Part shown: positions 1-14,300 of the stretch, piece by piece | How the letters are laid out: each line of letters opens with the position of its first letter | Numbering within the stretch: the first letter of the stretch is position 1 | Assembly: GCF_963662255.1 (NCBI RefSeq) | Contig: NC_085046.1 | Coordinates: forward strand, 100,023,324-100,087,323 | Source: Cinclus cinclus | Lineage: Eukaryota; Chordata; Aves; Passeriformes; Cinclidae | Direction of reading: 5' to 3' | Length of the DNA stretch: 64,000 nucleotides | Notes under the pieces: model-generated | What the model was told of the DNA's origin: nothing | Database searches by the model: none | The model's input: the letters and a program-made list of their open reading frames with translations, nothing else | Program-made: the position numbers and the translations under genes

Positions 1-421
1 AAGTGACTGCAGCAATTACACCTTATTTTCTGCACCTTTCAATTTTGCATGCAACACCAAACATTCATAAAAAAAACCCACTATTTGATAAATGCACCAA
101 CTGCTGCTTTAGTTTCAATGCATCCACAAGTGTCCACTATTCCCTTCCCTCCACCCCCCAAGCACAAAGCAGCAGCCCTTCCACAAAACAAGAAGTGTAT
201 GTACCAAGGTGCTTCATAGAGAAATCAACTCTCCCAAAGTTCAAGTATTAATTACTTTTCAGAATTCCCACATCTTGTCATTTTCCCTCTGAATTTTCAG
301 TCTAGGACATTGTATGTCAGACAAGGCATCTTCTATTACCATATCTGTTCTTGAAGGCAGTCCTCGGTTGCCTTGCAGGTAGAATTCTGCAGGGTTCTTC
401 AAAGGTTTTTCAAAACTCTCA

Positions 422-483
422 GCAAAAAAAAAAAAAATAAAAAAATAAAAATCAAACAATATGCTCAAAGAAAAAAAAAATAA
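422..483. repeat. A-rich low-complexity tract
   Basis: Runs of A are broken by single T bases, followed by a second A run. No adjacent element body was recognised. Confidence 0.8.
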
Positions 484-3400
484 ATTCCACTATCAGGTCA
501 TTCCCCCTATTTTTGATCAAACGGAAAAAAAAACCCCACTGCTACATTCCTTTGAAGGTGGTTCAGCTTTTGCAATACATTGGGTTGTAGAATAAAAGCA
601 ATGCTCTGACCATAAAACACACAAATCCTTATGTACATAACAGTTTGCCCACTTCCAACTATCCTGATTGGTTTAACGCAAGTTCTCCTCCCACAAACTT
701 GCTTTACACTGTGTAATTAACAGGATGAACAAAGGAAAAGAATATCCATCTCAGTCACCAAGAAAGAAAGAGCACTTTATTCATACTCTGTTCCATAACC
801 ACATTGCAACAAATAGTGCTTTTTCAGCAGTGAAGGTCAGTAGACTGTATTATATTTACATGAAAGTTCAATCCCATCATTAACACTTACAATACAAGTA
901 GTGATTTGGGTAATGGAAGTTCATAAATATACCACATTTAACAACATAAAACAAGGCTATTTAGCTTCAAAAATTTCCTTGAATGAGACAGTGGCAAGAA
1001 GGCAAAATAAGTATTATGAAAAAGGTAAGATGATTGGCCAGCTGTTGAGTAACACTGTAGTTTTAAGATCTAACACTGATTTTCTGGAGAATTTCTGGTA
1101 TATCTCAAACTTGCATGACTGCAAACGAAAAGCAGCACATGAGCCTGTCCTCTTCAGGATGCAGCTTAAGCTCATGTAGAAGTTCCAATTTTAGAAATTA
1201 TGCTCCTGTTTCAGTTGTGTTGGGCTTGATGCATGCTCCCTGTAAGACCAATATGAATAATGAGAACATATAGTTCTTTTTCCTGGTAGTATTTTAATGC
1301 CCTTTATAGAACGAGAAGCAAAAAATCCTCTTGATTCTCATATAGTAACAGTTGATTCTAGTCTTATAACTAGTTCTGCAGAGACTTCCACCTTGAGCTC
1401 TCAAGTTTATTTGAAAAATACTTCAGTTTGTATTTATTTTTAAATGCATTCTCTCCTAAAGAGCTCAGGAAGGTAGAGCCATTAAATTGGCCTTTTAGCC
1501 CACTTCTTAGATACAGAAAATGCCCTCCCTTAAATATTTATTACCCATTTTCCAGTTTTTGAATCTTCTAACTGAAATACAGTGCAGAAAGAGCATATTT
1601 TCATCATTACTCGAGTGAGGAACACCTAAAGTACTCTTAAACAATTTCAGGTCAGATACCAGAAATGTCCTGCAGACACTATGTAGAGACTACATTTACT
1701 TGTTTTCCATGTAAACCACTGTTTGTTTTCCTACCTTATTTCCTTCTTCTAGGTACTTTATGAACTTCAGTAATATTGGCTTCAGTTCCAAAAGTTTTGA
1801 GATATGACAGCTTCACAGTATGCCAAGGAAACACAGAAGACAGAACAAATACCTGACACTTTTGGTCATGTGAAAAAGACCTCAAGAAACTGATGTGTGA
1901 TTCTGAGGTCAGACAGATGACATGAAATGAACCTATCCCTGTGATAGTTTACAAACCAACACTTCTACCCTAAAATATCTGTTCACTCACATTATCAAGT
2001 CAGTCTACAGAAAAAAAAAATGCCTATGATGCTATTTTGGAAAAGGCTGTTTCAGATACCAAAAGGTAGTTCTATCTGCCTTCTTTAATTAGCACAGTGT
2101 TAAATCTGCAGCCAACTTTTCGGTGTATCAGCAACTTTTCAGTTATTTGGTTATCAGTACCTCATAACTAACATTTGGTATTTATTTCTTTGCCTTGTGT
2201 TGATAGTTTTCACTGGATGCCTGACACTGTCTCTCTGTTTTCAACTTGAATCCATCAGACAGATCCTGATTTTGTGTGCAAATTTAGGAAAGACTACAGC
2301 AATGGAGTGCCTTGAACAACAAGAGCCCTGGCACAACAGCTGGAGTTAACAAAAACCTACATCATCATTCAGATAACATTTTGGACAACTGAAACTTCAA
2401 CCCTGCCACGTAAGTTTACTCAGAAGCTCCCATTCTTCACAAATCCTGCCATTTACCAGCTGGTGTGGGACTGGAGACGAGAAGAGGAAATATTTTTCCC
2501 AACTAAGTGTCTCTGAGAAGTTCATGAAAAGTGATGTTGCAGATTACGACCCTCTGGTTTTGACGCTGCCTCACCGGAAACAAAAGCTAAAAGTGTAAGT
2601 AGGAGCATGTTCATTTTAACTGTAATTAAAACTCAGGTCAGCAGCACTCAGCTGTCCCCCTTCCTCTTGGCGTGTGCTGCCACCACGAGGATTAAAGACA
2701 AAATGCAACGAATGCAGGAACACCCGGTGAAGAGCAACACTCAACTGCAAACCCTTCTTTGGTCAGTCCCACTTCTGGGTTTGTTACCCCATTCCAGCCT
2801 ATCACTCTTAGCCCCCTCTGAAAGTCTTGGAAGGATGAAAGTAGGGAGAATTCAGGGACAAATCTAGCACGGAGACTCTCCAAACTGCCTAAGGTGTCCT
2901 AAGTTGAGAGTCTACAGCTGAGAATCCACACCACTCTCACTCCTCCTGCCATGTTTACATACAATTTATGCATCCAAGTTTTATTGAAAGAGAAGGCTTC
3001 CTCCTAATCATCTTAGTGGTCTATACAACCATAAAAATTTTGGAAGAAGAGTCCAGTATTTCTAGTGACAGTAGCACTACTTCATTAACATCACCATTAA
3101 AATGTCATGCAATATGTTTTGATAAACAAATCTGTTCACAAATTTATAACAGCAACAACAACGAAGTCTCAAGCAGTCAATTAGTCATTAGTTTTCTCAA
3201 TATGTAACAAGACAAGCACATATTACTTTTAAATCAGAAGAACAAAGCATTGGCAATTTTATAGATTATCAGGGTGGACAGACTTGTCTCAAATTCTTCA
3301 GCTACATCTCTTGGTAGCAGAACATGCCTGCATCAGAATATTTATATTTATAGTGCTGGTAAGTTGATATACACAAAACTGTAGTAATCAAGGATGTGTT

Positions 3401-4653
3401 ATTCCGTGAGAAGACAATAACTTGCAATGACAGCATTCATTCACTCATAATACCAAGGCAGATTGCTGCTTTCCAACATATTTAAGGAAACATGACATCC
3501 CCTTAAAAATTTGTATTTAAACTTTCCTAATCCAGGTATCAGTTATAATATGCTCTCCCTTCTGCATCAGCAACTGGAAAAGTTTCTCAGCTTTGTTTTT
3601 TCTCTCAAAAATTGACATCTCTCTTTGAGTTTGCATCAGTTCTATCTCAAAATTCAAGGTAAAAAATCACACTTAATGAAAATGATTTAGGGAGATCTCA
3701 TGAAGTTAGGAACAGCCACCCAAAGACCTGCAAGTTTATTATTTTCTAATTATGAATGAGTTTCAAATGACTGATGTCTGCAGTTAATATGCACACCAGT
3801 ACAGTAAATGTGCACATCACAATGGTCAAAAAGAAAGAGGATGAACCTATGGGAACACTTATACTCAAGCTTTCCTCAAGCTCAACACACTGGTGTATAC
3901 ACAAGGGTAAAGCCATGTGCCTTGGAAAGTGATCTGACTTTAGACCCACATCTACCACATCTTGGCTAAGATTTATTGCAACACAAAGTTTAACAGATGG
4001 GAATCTCTCAATCTCTAAAGAATGGATAATTCCTTCAGTGAATTCCATCACTTGTATGAAATTAAAAATCAGGATATCAGAAGGGCAGCTTGGGCACCAG
4101 CCAGCAGGAGCATCAGTTTGTTTAAGCAGCTAAGCTTCTGGATGAGCAAAGGTGATCTCACCTATGCCTGATGCATTTGGCAACTCAAAATAGGAGGAAA
4201 GCTCAAGAGATGAAAGGTGAACAGCTTGCAAAAGATGAATCAGATGCACTTTGAATTAACACCAGTCTTGTCTAAGACAAAGTTGGTGAGACTTACTGTT
4301 TTACAAGAATTAGGGTATATTACTTACAGCCCTGAGTAACACTGGATGCTGCTACCACTCAAACCATTTCCACTAAGTCAAGGATACTCACTAATCATCC
4401 TTCCTTCCCACAGGGCTTCAGGAACAGCAGTTGTAGAAAACATGAAGGGTACATAAACTGGTTTTAAACCTCTCAATGTCTTCAGTATCTATCTTCAATC
4501 AGAGAAGATTCTCCTTAAAAGAGATTGCAATAAAATGGCCAAGTTGGAGGAACTGTGAGACAGGAAGGAAATAATTGAATTGCATGGCTTTTATCTGCTA
4601 CCCAAGCACCAACATGGAAATGTATGCATTTCATCCCAAATGTGGTGTAAACT

Positions 4654-4664
4654 GGGGGGGGGGG
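4654..4664. repeat. run of 11 G
   Basis: A homopolymer G run lies in otherwise AT-rich intron. It is a likely site of length variation or sequencing error. Confidence 0.9.
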
Positions 4665-7600
4665 CACCGTTAGAGTGGGAAAATGAAGAAAAGTAAATCA
4701 CAAGCTGTAATAAACTTTGACAAATATCTTCAGAGTTGTTGCCATGTCTATAGTTAACCACTTATCACTGTTTAACTACAAAGCCTGAATGCAACCTGTA
4801 GAATACACCTCCACTAAGACTATTCACAGTAATCTTTGCAGTTTTGGCAGCAATGGATTTATCTGGGACTTGAGATACAAGAAACAGTCTTCCTCATATA
4901 CTGTCACAAAGTAGCTTAAGAAATTTAAACAGTCAACCTGAGAGTACTACAGTGAGATAACATCTAACATAGGGTCCTTGGCATTTGCCTTCACATCCCT
5001 GTATCTATGAAAACTGCACCTGCCTTTCTGTGGGGCAAACCCACACTGTTCCATCATCTACTGTAATAGGGTGCGATGAACGAGTGCCAATCCAGTGCAC
5101 CTCACTCCATCAAAGTGCTCCTAAAGACCACCTGGCCTTCCAAAATAATCTATTTCCTACCATTAATGGGGAAAATGTCTGGCAGAAGTTTTAACTTGCA
5201 TCTGGCAGTAGATCAGTGAAAATACATGGGTCTGAAAAATAAACAACCATAAACAAAAGCTGATTTTTGCATATTCTCCTTCATAGACTAGATGTGGAAA
5301 TTGATAAAGAACATCTACTAAGCCATGTGAAGGTTGCAACTTTTTGCTAAAGAGCCATTAGAAAGCTGAGAATTTACTCCAGTCTAAAATAAAACCAATG
5401 GTTACCATTGCAAAAATGCTAGACCAGCCTCTGTCTTGTACAGAATTTTCATCAAAATATAGTATTTCATGAGCTGATCTTGAAATTAACCATTATGCAC
5501 CTCCCAAATTAAAAAAAATAAAAAAATCCATGCTGCCTTCATAACCAAATTACCACAAGTTTTCTTTCCCAGTTTACTCCCAATTCTCCAAGCTGCAAAG
5601 ACAGCATTAACAGTTCTAATCATGCTGTGGGATAAGCCATGGCAGTTTAGCTACAGAATCCTGCTTCATTCAGTGCAAAGCAAATGGGGAATAAAGAGCA
5701 AACAGAGGTGATACAGTGGTACCTATAGACTGGTGAAACAGGTGTAAGAAGACATTTGGCTCAGCCAAGGGGGTGCTACAGTTTTCTTTGAGAAACAAGA
5801 ACTGTATGCCTTTTTGCCACAGAGAAGTTTGCTTCACCGTCCAGCAGGGCACACACAAATCCCTTCACATCCAGCAGCACCGTTCTTCACACCTGAACCA
5901 ACAAGTAACTGGGAATGCAGCTGGAAACAGCTTTGAGTATCACAGCTTCTTTCTGAGTACACAGTATCTTGTTCAGATAGTCATTCAAATTATGCCTAAA
6001 TTTTTCCGTATTTGTAAACAAGTCATTGAACTTCGCAATTCCGCTGGCTTTTTTAGAGCAACCATCAACAGCCAGAAGTTACAATACCCCATGACTCAGA
6101 TCTTTTCTGAATTACTGACATGGTTTATCCAATGCTGACCTCAGCTGAGATAAGATCCCACAGGATTCATTAGTTCTGGCATAGTACCACAGACAGAAAA
6201 AAAGCACTGAGGAACACAACAGATGTGTGATCTAAAATAAAAAGATAAAATTGCATCATATTTTGAATGGGATTTGGATCCCATTTTGTTCCAATAAAAG
6301 CATAGAGGATTCCCAATCTACACTGTTATCAAGCCACTGATGACACATTCAATAACTTACACTGCACAAAAAAATATTTGTGAAGTGTTACTTTTATAGT
6401 CACACACATTTTTCTGAGGAAAAAGATAGACCTAACAATTATAGAGAAACTTTGCAATAAAAATTTCACCACTACATAAAAACTTCTATGACCAGAGAAG
6501 GTAAACTTAAGCCATAAGCATGATGCAGGAACTTGAACATACAAGAAAATCCTGGTAAACCTCCAATCCATTAACTAAGAATCTGCTTCATCTTGGGGTA
6601 AATCAGATTACTGACTGCAACAACGAGCTGCTGCCTAATTTTTTTCCCATGCACTCTTGTCATGCATTAGGAGCAAGGGGCAGGGACAAAATTTTCCCTC
6701 ACAGGAATGTGGCTGTCCATATGTCTACGCTCAGAGACCTTTGCTTAGTGCAGTAAGAGACTCATTCTTTGCTTGGCCTCTGGCTCCCAAAGCTGGTCAG
6801 ATGGAGACTTTCCAATTATGGAAATCTGCAGCAGCAATGCAGTCTGATAATCTTTGCAACATTACCCCAACCTAGTATGCTGCAGCCAAGACACCCTCCA
6901 GTACACTGCCTCTCATGGTTATCTGATGGGAGATGAGAGGATATCAACAGTTGCTACCAGTCAGCGTTTTTCACTGGACTACAAGTGGAAATTGCACACA
7001 GAAAAGAGCAGTGTACTTTAAAGACTTGAAGACATTCTCATGCTGTCAGAACAGGGAACCTCTCTGACAAGCATCTGAGAGGCCCAGATCATTATGGTGG
7101 CATTGGGACACAAAAACACTACCAGAAAGTTCAGTTTCTTCACAGCTGGGCTTTCAGATTTTGGATGTGTAGCCACCAGAGGAGGTCATGCAGCTGCAGC
7201 ATTATTGCTATGTTTCTCCAGTCTCAAGATTATTTAATTTGAGCAGCAGTTTTTAGAAATTAGAGTAAATATCCACATAATAATTAGGACACCAAAGGTA
7301 GCAGCTTATTGTAACAGCTCTCTAAAATAATTTTAGAAGTAGGCCAGGCTGTAGACATCTAAACTAACAGCTGAAAATTAGATGATATGTAAATTTGAAC
7401 ATGATCCACTTTACTTTGATTTTCCATCTGAACAAGAGGAAATATATCATTGGTCCACTCCTTGGAAAAAATCCCCACTAGACACTAAAGACTTCCATAT
7501 ACAGTGCAAGAATTATTCCACATCAAAAAAAAAGGAAAAATGACATACAGTCAACATGTCACACATTTGCTATTATTTATTCTATACAGCATATGCCGTA

Positions 7601-10600
7601 AGGAATGAGAATATTATGAGGAATGCAGAAAGGAAGCAGTCATTTAAGCCAAGACAACATTACACATGTTGAAGTAAGGCACATGCACCAAAGTTTGGAC
7701 AGATACCCTTCGTGATGGAATGCCCAACTTCTGCATTATACTTGACAGTTTGACTGCAGTTCGAATCAAACCCTACTGAACGTTGTAGTTGAATCTTCCT
7801 AATGATATATGACATTATATGATACTATTCAGCTGATTCTATTATGTTTTAAGCTCTCAGCTTTAAGTTTCCCACTACGAATACCAATGGATGCTTATGA
7901 CCAGAAGGGAAAAGTAGCAAAACAAGTAAAAAAGTGTTTCTTCCAGTATTTTAATAAATTTGCTGTTCTGAAATCTACCCTAATTTTTTCAGCACCCTGC
8001 TGCTGAGCCAGAAGTTACATGTTGCATTTTATAGGCTTCATGAAAGATTGCATTTTCAGCTTTAATGCTTAGAATAAGAGCCTTTAAAAAATAAAATAAT
8101 TTTTAAAAATGAATTATTAACATCACTAAGATACATATTCAAGGACTGAGCCAAGGACAAAGTGTCCAAAATACCACTAAAGCAAAAATTAAGAATATTC
8201 TCCTTGAAGGAATTGATACATTCAGATTGTGAAACAAAACACTTTTGTAAGTCTTCATCAGAGCTGACCATTTGATTCCAAGTGAAGTTGGTAGAAGAAA
8301 AAACCATTCAGTACTTTTGATGACATATGCTGTAATCAAACTGAGAAATCAGGTACTCATGAAAATTTTCTGCCATGCTTCTGTATCTCTGCTCCCTCTT
8401 CTAACTTAAGCAGTAAATTCCAGACTGATAACACCACAAAATTAAGTTCACATTTGGGATTCCTGCAGTCACAGCAAGACTTACTATGCTTTCAGTGTAA
8501 AAGCATGTGTTTTACATATTTTCACATTACACTGACTTAGAATTTCAGATCTTTATATACTACAGCAAAATCAGAAACACAACTGCTCCTATAACTGTAA
8601 GTAAATTTTCCTCCTCCACAGTTTATGCTCACAATCTATTCTGGAAATTCTTTTAAAAGAAAATGCAAATTTTCTCCACAAGAAGGGTCCCTGTGTGGAG
8701 AATTAATTAAAATGCTAGAAGACCAGGCTCCAGTTAGAGCATTTAACAGAACACCCACAGAGGAAGGACTACCCTTTGAAATGTTAAGCAGATTGTCAAC
8801 CAGGGATGGTTGGGTCAAGAAAGATTTTCAAGGCATCTGATGCTCTGAAAAAAGTGTGTACACCTCAGAATCAAAACCCATACTGTCTATGATGGGATGA
8901 CAGACTTGGTCAGGTATTTTATGAACTGAGGTAATTGTTAGTGCACGTTTAGGATGAGTTAAAAAACAAGACTACCCCCATGTGTTCAGAGAGACTTAAT
9001 TCATCAGTAAAGAACCTATTAATAAAGAAGAGGACTATGAAGGTAAGAGCTCCTCCTTTATTTTAGTAAAAGGTTAGAGTAAGAATGTATTTCCAATATA
9101 TACCACATACAAGAATTCTCGCAATAAGCAGTTTTTGTTGCAAATATTAACCTTCCTATCTGCAATAAAAAACACTACCAAAACCCTGACCTAAAACAAA
9201 AGTGTTACTTTACTAAATGCTTGAATTTAAGAGCTTTACATTTTGAGTTGGACTCCTCTATTGTTTTAAAATATGAATAAATAATTTTTCAGCCATAAAC
9301 AAAGAAGGCAAAAAATACCAAGAGTCAGCTGATTTGAAAGACAGTGTTCATAAAAGGTCTGACCAACTGCCTGGAAGATCTAACATAGTACAGAAGACAC
9401 TTCTGGACCACAGCCAGTACCAAACAGAAGAAAAACATAACATCATGAGATTATCTTTTTTCTCCTGTGCTGGTCTGTAGTAGCAGTAAGTACTTAACTG
9501 GCCTAGCACTTCATCTTGATAAAGCATTTTCAGCTTGTTGAAACTATCAGTTTAAAGAAGCGCTTGGTTTCTTTTTCAAGAAAAGGACATGGTAGAGTAT
9601 CAAACACCCTAAAACCAGACTACATAGTAGAGATGGAAACGACCGAGCAAAGTGCTGCTGTTTCCAAAGTATCTCAAGGTGACAAAATTATTTGTTATAC
9701 AAGAAATCATAACAGCAGCATCCTCTTCTGCACCATGCTAGACCATGATGTGGTTAATCAGCTTAATTGTTTAACAAAAACATTCATATTCACCCCAATA
9801 TATCAAGTTAGGCTCTGCTACCTTAAAGTAACAGCAAATTGCCCTATGTGTCAACACAATTAATTCTTTAAACAGAGATTCTTGCCCTCTGTCTTCAAAA
9901 TGTAATCTAAACAGTTCTTTTCCTAATATATACAGGAAAACTCTCTACAAGAAGGATCTGAGCATGCCCTGCAAATCATGGCAGATAAACAGCATAAGGA
10001 ATGTCAATCACATTTACTGCTACTCTGTGAGATAACCTGAAAGCATCAGAAAATCAAGGGTTTGTTCAGGTATGAGATCCCATTGTTTAGATTACACACA
10101 GTTTGAGAAAAACCACATTCCATCAAGCACGGGACAGGTATCTACTATCTAATGCCAATGAATCAGTAATAAGTTAATTGCCTAATTAAAAATATATATC
10201 TGAGGGATATTGATTGCAAATACAGTTGATTAAGTTGAAGGCTTATGTCAATATAACTTGATATTATAAATAAGCAGTACATGTGTGCCTGATGTTACTC
10301 TGCAAACAATCGATACAACACACTTTAAGTGAATCGGGAATCAGATACCATATGGATCTCAAGAATGAAGTGTGAACCATCAACTAGTTACAGTAAACTT
10401 TTACCCACTGATTAAAGATAGCACTGTGAATAATTTTATCTTATCAAAAGATTCAAGTGTGGATGAGCAGCAACATTGGAGAACAGCAACTATGATAAAC
10501 TTGGTAGAGTCAAGTAATATTCTTCCATGAGCCACTGCAGAAAAGTGTACATCAGCCATGCAGAAAAGGAATACATTCACCATTAAAATTGGCATTCCCC

Positions 10601-11260
10601 ACTTCTGACACATTGGAAAAAGCAGTCAGACAAGAGCATTAGGTGATAAGCACATTTGGCTTTTCAAGAATATATTCCAGACTGTTTTCTTTCAAGGAAT
10701 GGAGTATGTGAGTTACAGATACAAAACAAGATGAAGAAAGCAAGTGTAGTGTGAATTCCAACCCAGCAGAAGTGGATGGGTGGGACTGTGTGTGTCCTAT
10801 TCTGAGCTAGGGATCAAAACAACACTGCTTGAACACTTTGTATGAAATAATAGTGTAATATTCACGTTAAAATTCAAGCACCTTATGTGTTTAGAGCAGA
10901 GAGACTATGAGGAAGTGAAATGGTATCTTTGTTACATACATAGCCAAATGAAAAAAAATCTTACTAGTCACTTCTGGACTTTAGTCTAATTATTCATAAA
11001 CTCCTAAAGTCTACTCCATTGTCTGATTGCTTACCTCAAGCTGATGGAGCAGCTACCCATACCAAAGTCTTTTATCAGTCTAACCTCAGAGAGAGAACTG
11101 TGTTAGGGAATAAAGGACTACACTCAGAATATGCTGTCTATTCATGTAGAACTCAGTAATATTGTCAAATTATTTTTGTCTGACAGAAGATTAAGAGAGA
11201 TTAATTCAACATTTCTTTGCACATCATGTGAGCAGCCAACTAATTCAAGTTTCTAATCAC

Positions 11261-11306
11261 TCTTTTATCAGATTATCTAACTATCTTTTATCAGGGTATC
11301 AAGATA
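11261..11306. promoter_or_regulatory. cluster of GATA-type motifs in GNAL intron 1
   Basis: TTATCA, TTATCT, CTATCT, TTATCA and GTATCA follow one another within about 45 bases, all in the same orientation (GATA on the minus strand), and include a direct repeat of CTTTTATCAG. Chance clustering in AT-rich DNA is possible. Confidence 0.25.
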
Positions 11307-14300
11307 CAGGATACATATGAAACAAGCCCCCACCAACAATCCCAAAACAGCAGCTCTTACTTTTAAGAGTATGGGTCAGAACAAAAAAACAAGGAGAAAA
11401 CTTTTGCTACTTGTCTAGCCATTTTTATCTTAAGAGAAACACTGTCATTAAGAAAAGGTTACATTTCAGTGGCAGTCAGCACAGTAAGATACTGATGTTA
11501 TGCTGTTTTGGCTTGAGAAGGTTATGTATTTGTTTTGTCATGCACACAAACTACATGTACTAGAACAGGAAGGGCTGCAGAACACTGGCAGACTGTGACA
11601 CTGCTCACACAACCAATGCACAGAAACCCAGAGAAACTGAATTTTAAGATGAATAGCTTCCCCCTAGAGCAGAACAAGGTATTAACTTGCCCTCCAGCAC
11701 TGCATAGGGAATCACACCAAGTGCAGAACAACTGCTCATTCTATTTCAGAGCATCAGAACCCCTATTCGCTTCTTCTGAAACAGCTGGACCAGGAACACA
11801 AGCAGTTGTACTTGTTGATAGTATGAAGCAGCATGAAAAGATAGTCCCATCTTCCCTGCCCTCCCTCCAAATCCCTCTACAGCATATCTGAAAGGCCGTT
11901 TGACCTTTTACTGCATTACTTCAGCTTTTCCTGACATATTAGAAAGCATTAATTCTATCTCTGGCAGATAGATCACATATCTGTGAATCTGCTTTAATTA
12001 GACAAGGACTACTGCCAAATGTGAGTCGATAGGGAGTCGAGTCCTCTTCAGGTGATCCTGTCAGCATTAAATTATGAGCAACTTCAAGTACCAAAAAACT
12101 ACTCTCTCCATTTCAGCTTTTCCATGAAACAGTTTTTCTTCCACCTCTGGTAGTTCAAAGATATAGCTGACATACACCTAGAGCCAGGATCCCCTGACAG
12201 TCAAACACCACTGCAGGCAGATTTTTGTTCTTTTCCCTCCCTCTGCTGAGCAAACATTTTCACCTCTACACACAGAGCTAAGAAGTAGAAGGCCCTTGGC
12301 ATGAATATGTAGCCCCCTGAAATATTACTGTAGTTTTCGCATTTAAAAGACCCCAAACTCTAAAATGAACAAGACACCAACTGTACTGTTTCAATAGTAA
12401 CTAAGTTGGAAAGACACTACTGAACAAGCTCATGGACTCAGATGTCACACTGAGCTGAATAAGAAAACCTGAGGGACCAGCAATATAATTTGGAATAACA
12501 GATTTTTGCACTCAGAGTGCACAAAGAACTTCAAGGAAGAGGGACTGCTATAGCTCCTGATCTAGAAGCAAGATGTCAGGAAGCACAACATCAAACTCAA
12601 CTCTAGTGTTTCTCTACTGCTCTTCCATTAAGGCAAAATAAATGCTTTACAACACTGAAGAATCACAGAAAGTGTAAAAAGATTCCCAAAATTAAGAAGA
12701 AAAATGCATTTATGAACAGGAACAATGCATAGCAGCTATTTAAATACAGCTTGTTATCCAGTCTTTCCCGAAGTGTCAAAAGCTTGTGCTCCCCTGTCAG
12801 TGCTACTTCATCTGCAGGGACAATCCATATTAATATGAATTTAAAATACAGCTCTGCTAAACAAAACAAAACCATCAGAATTTACATGACAGATGGGTGG
12901 TTTCTTGGTTGGTTGGGTATTTTTGTTCCCCTTACCCCACCCCAAGTATGGGAAAATACTCTAAAGAATTTGAGATTTCTGTTCTTCTTTCAAAATGTTA
13001 AATCAAAGGAAGATCAACTACTCAATCTAAACCAGAATTGCTGGCCTGTAGTTCCCATCTGTTTTCATTCACTGAAATATTTCCAAGGGATAAAAGGAAA
13101 ACATTTAAACAGCTACACTTCTGCCTACAGCCATGCTCACAAGTCACTAGACCAAATGAATAAAAGGCTCTCGAAGTCCTCTAAAGTTAGAGCCTGTCCT
13201 TCCTGCCATTTTCCTGGTTCTTTATACATGACTAGGTTGCACAGTATCACACGTCACAGTATCAGACTTATAAGTCTGGTATGAAGTTCTTTAGCACAGC
13301 TGAAGCAGAAGAATATCTCATACACATCAAGGAATTAAAAAATTTATTCAGGTTTTATTATTAGGTGATGAAATTACTAAATTAAATTCAAGCAGACACA
13401 TCATGAGATGCAAATACCTTCCACAGCATCTTGCCACTTAGAGAGTCCTTTTGCCTATTTAAAAATAAGATTTAAAAAAAAAAAAAAGGCAAACAAACCA
13501 AACCCTACCAAAACCTTAAAGCCCTCAAAAAAACAAAATGTCCCCCTAAATCTTTAATCATATATTTTCAGATTATGAAGTGGTTAATTCTCTTTATAGC
13601 CTTTATACAAATTATTACATTCTTTTGCATTTTAGGTTTACAGTTTGTAAAAACATAAAAAAATAAATACATCTTAGCAAAGGCTGACATGTTAGAAGTG
13701 CTTAATATCATGTTCCTATCTCTGCTAGACAGTGAATTAGACAAATACAGGAAGCTCAGAACAGGCAGAAGATAATACCATAAGTCTGTTTTGTAATTCA
13801 GATGTCCAGTGAGTCAAAGGGTGAAAGAAAGAAATCTTGTTACAGAATCCATTACATTCGCCCTGTGCTTATGAAGATTTAAGGCTATGAGGTATGCCAG
13901 GACATAATCCAACCACATATTCTTGAAGCTTGGTTTGTCTCACCTGGACTCCTCAGAGCAACCTCCTGCATTTTACAAGAACTTCAGTGGCCATGTGTGC
14001 ACGCACAGACAAACGTGTGTGCCTCTATCTGAAAAAAAGTATCATTTGGAATAGAAAATGTTTCTACAATCAACATAAAAAATTAATTCAAACAGGAACC
14101 TGGAAGGAGTGCTTTCACTTAAGGAATAAAACCAATTTGCTTTTGATGTAGTTTCATCCTCCACATTTGAGACACTGGGGAAAATAAAGATGATACTGAA
14201 GAAGGCACTGCCTAACACCATGAAGTGCATTCCACATTTGCTCCAAGATACAGAATGATTAATTCCCTGTAGTTCAGAGAGTTGCAGAGTTGGCAATGTC

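Noticed and set aside
7171..7190. CTCF-like CCACCAGAGGAGG
   Set aside because: It departs from the core at two of the most constrained G/C positions.
12751..13284. 177-codon plus-strand frame in GNAL intron 1
   Set aside because: It is the longest frame outside the GC-rich and repeat regions, but I see no domain, no family resemblance, no retrogene features and no supporting splice structure. A chance frame in intron sequence is the simplest reading.
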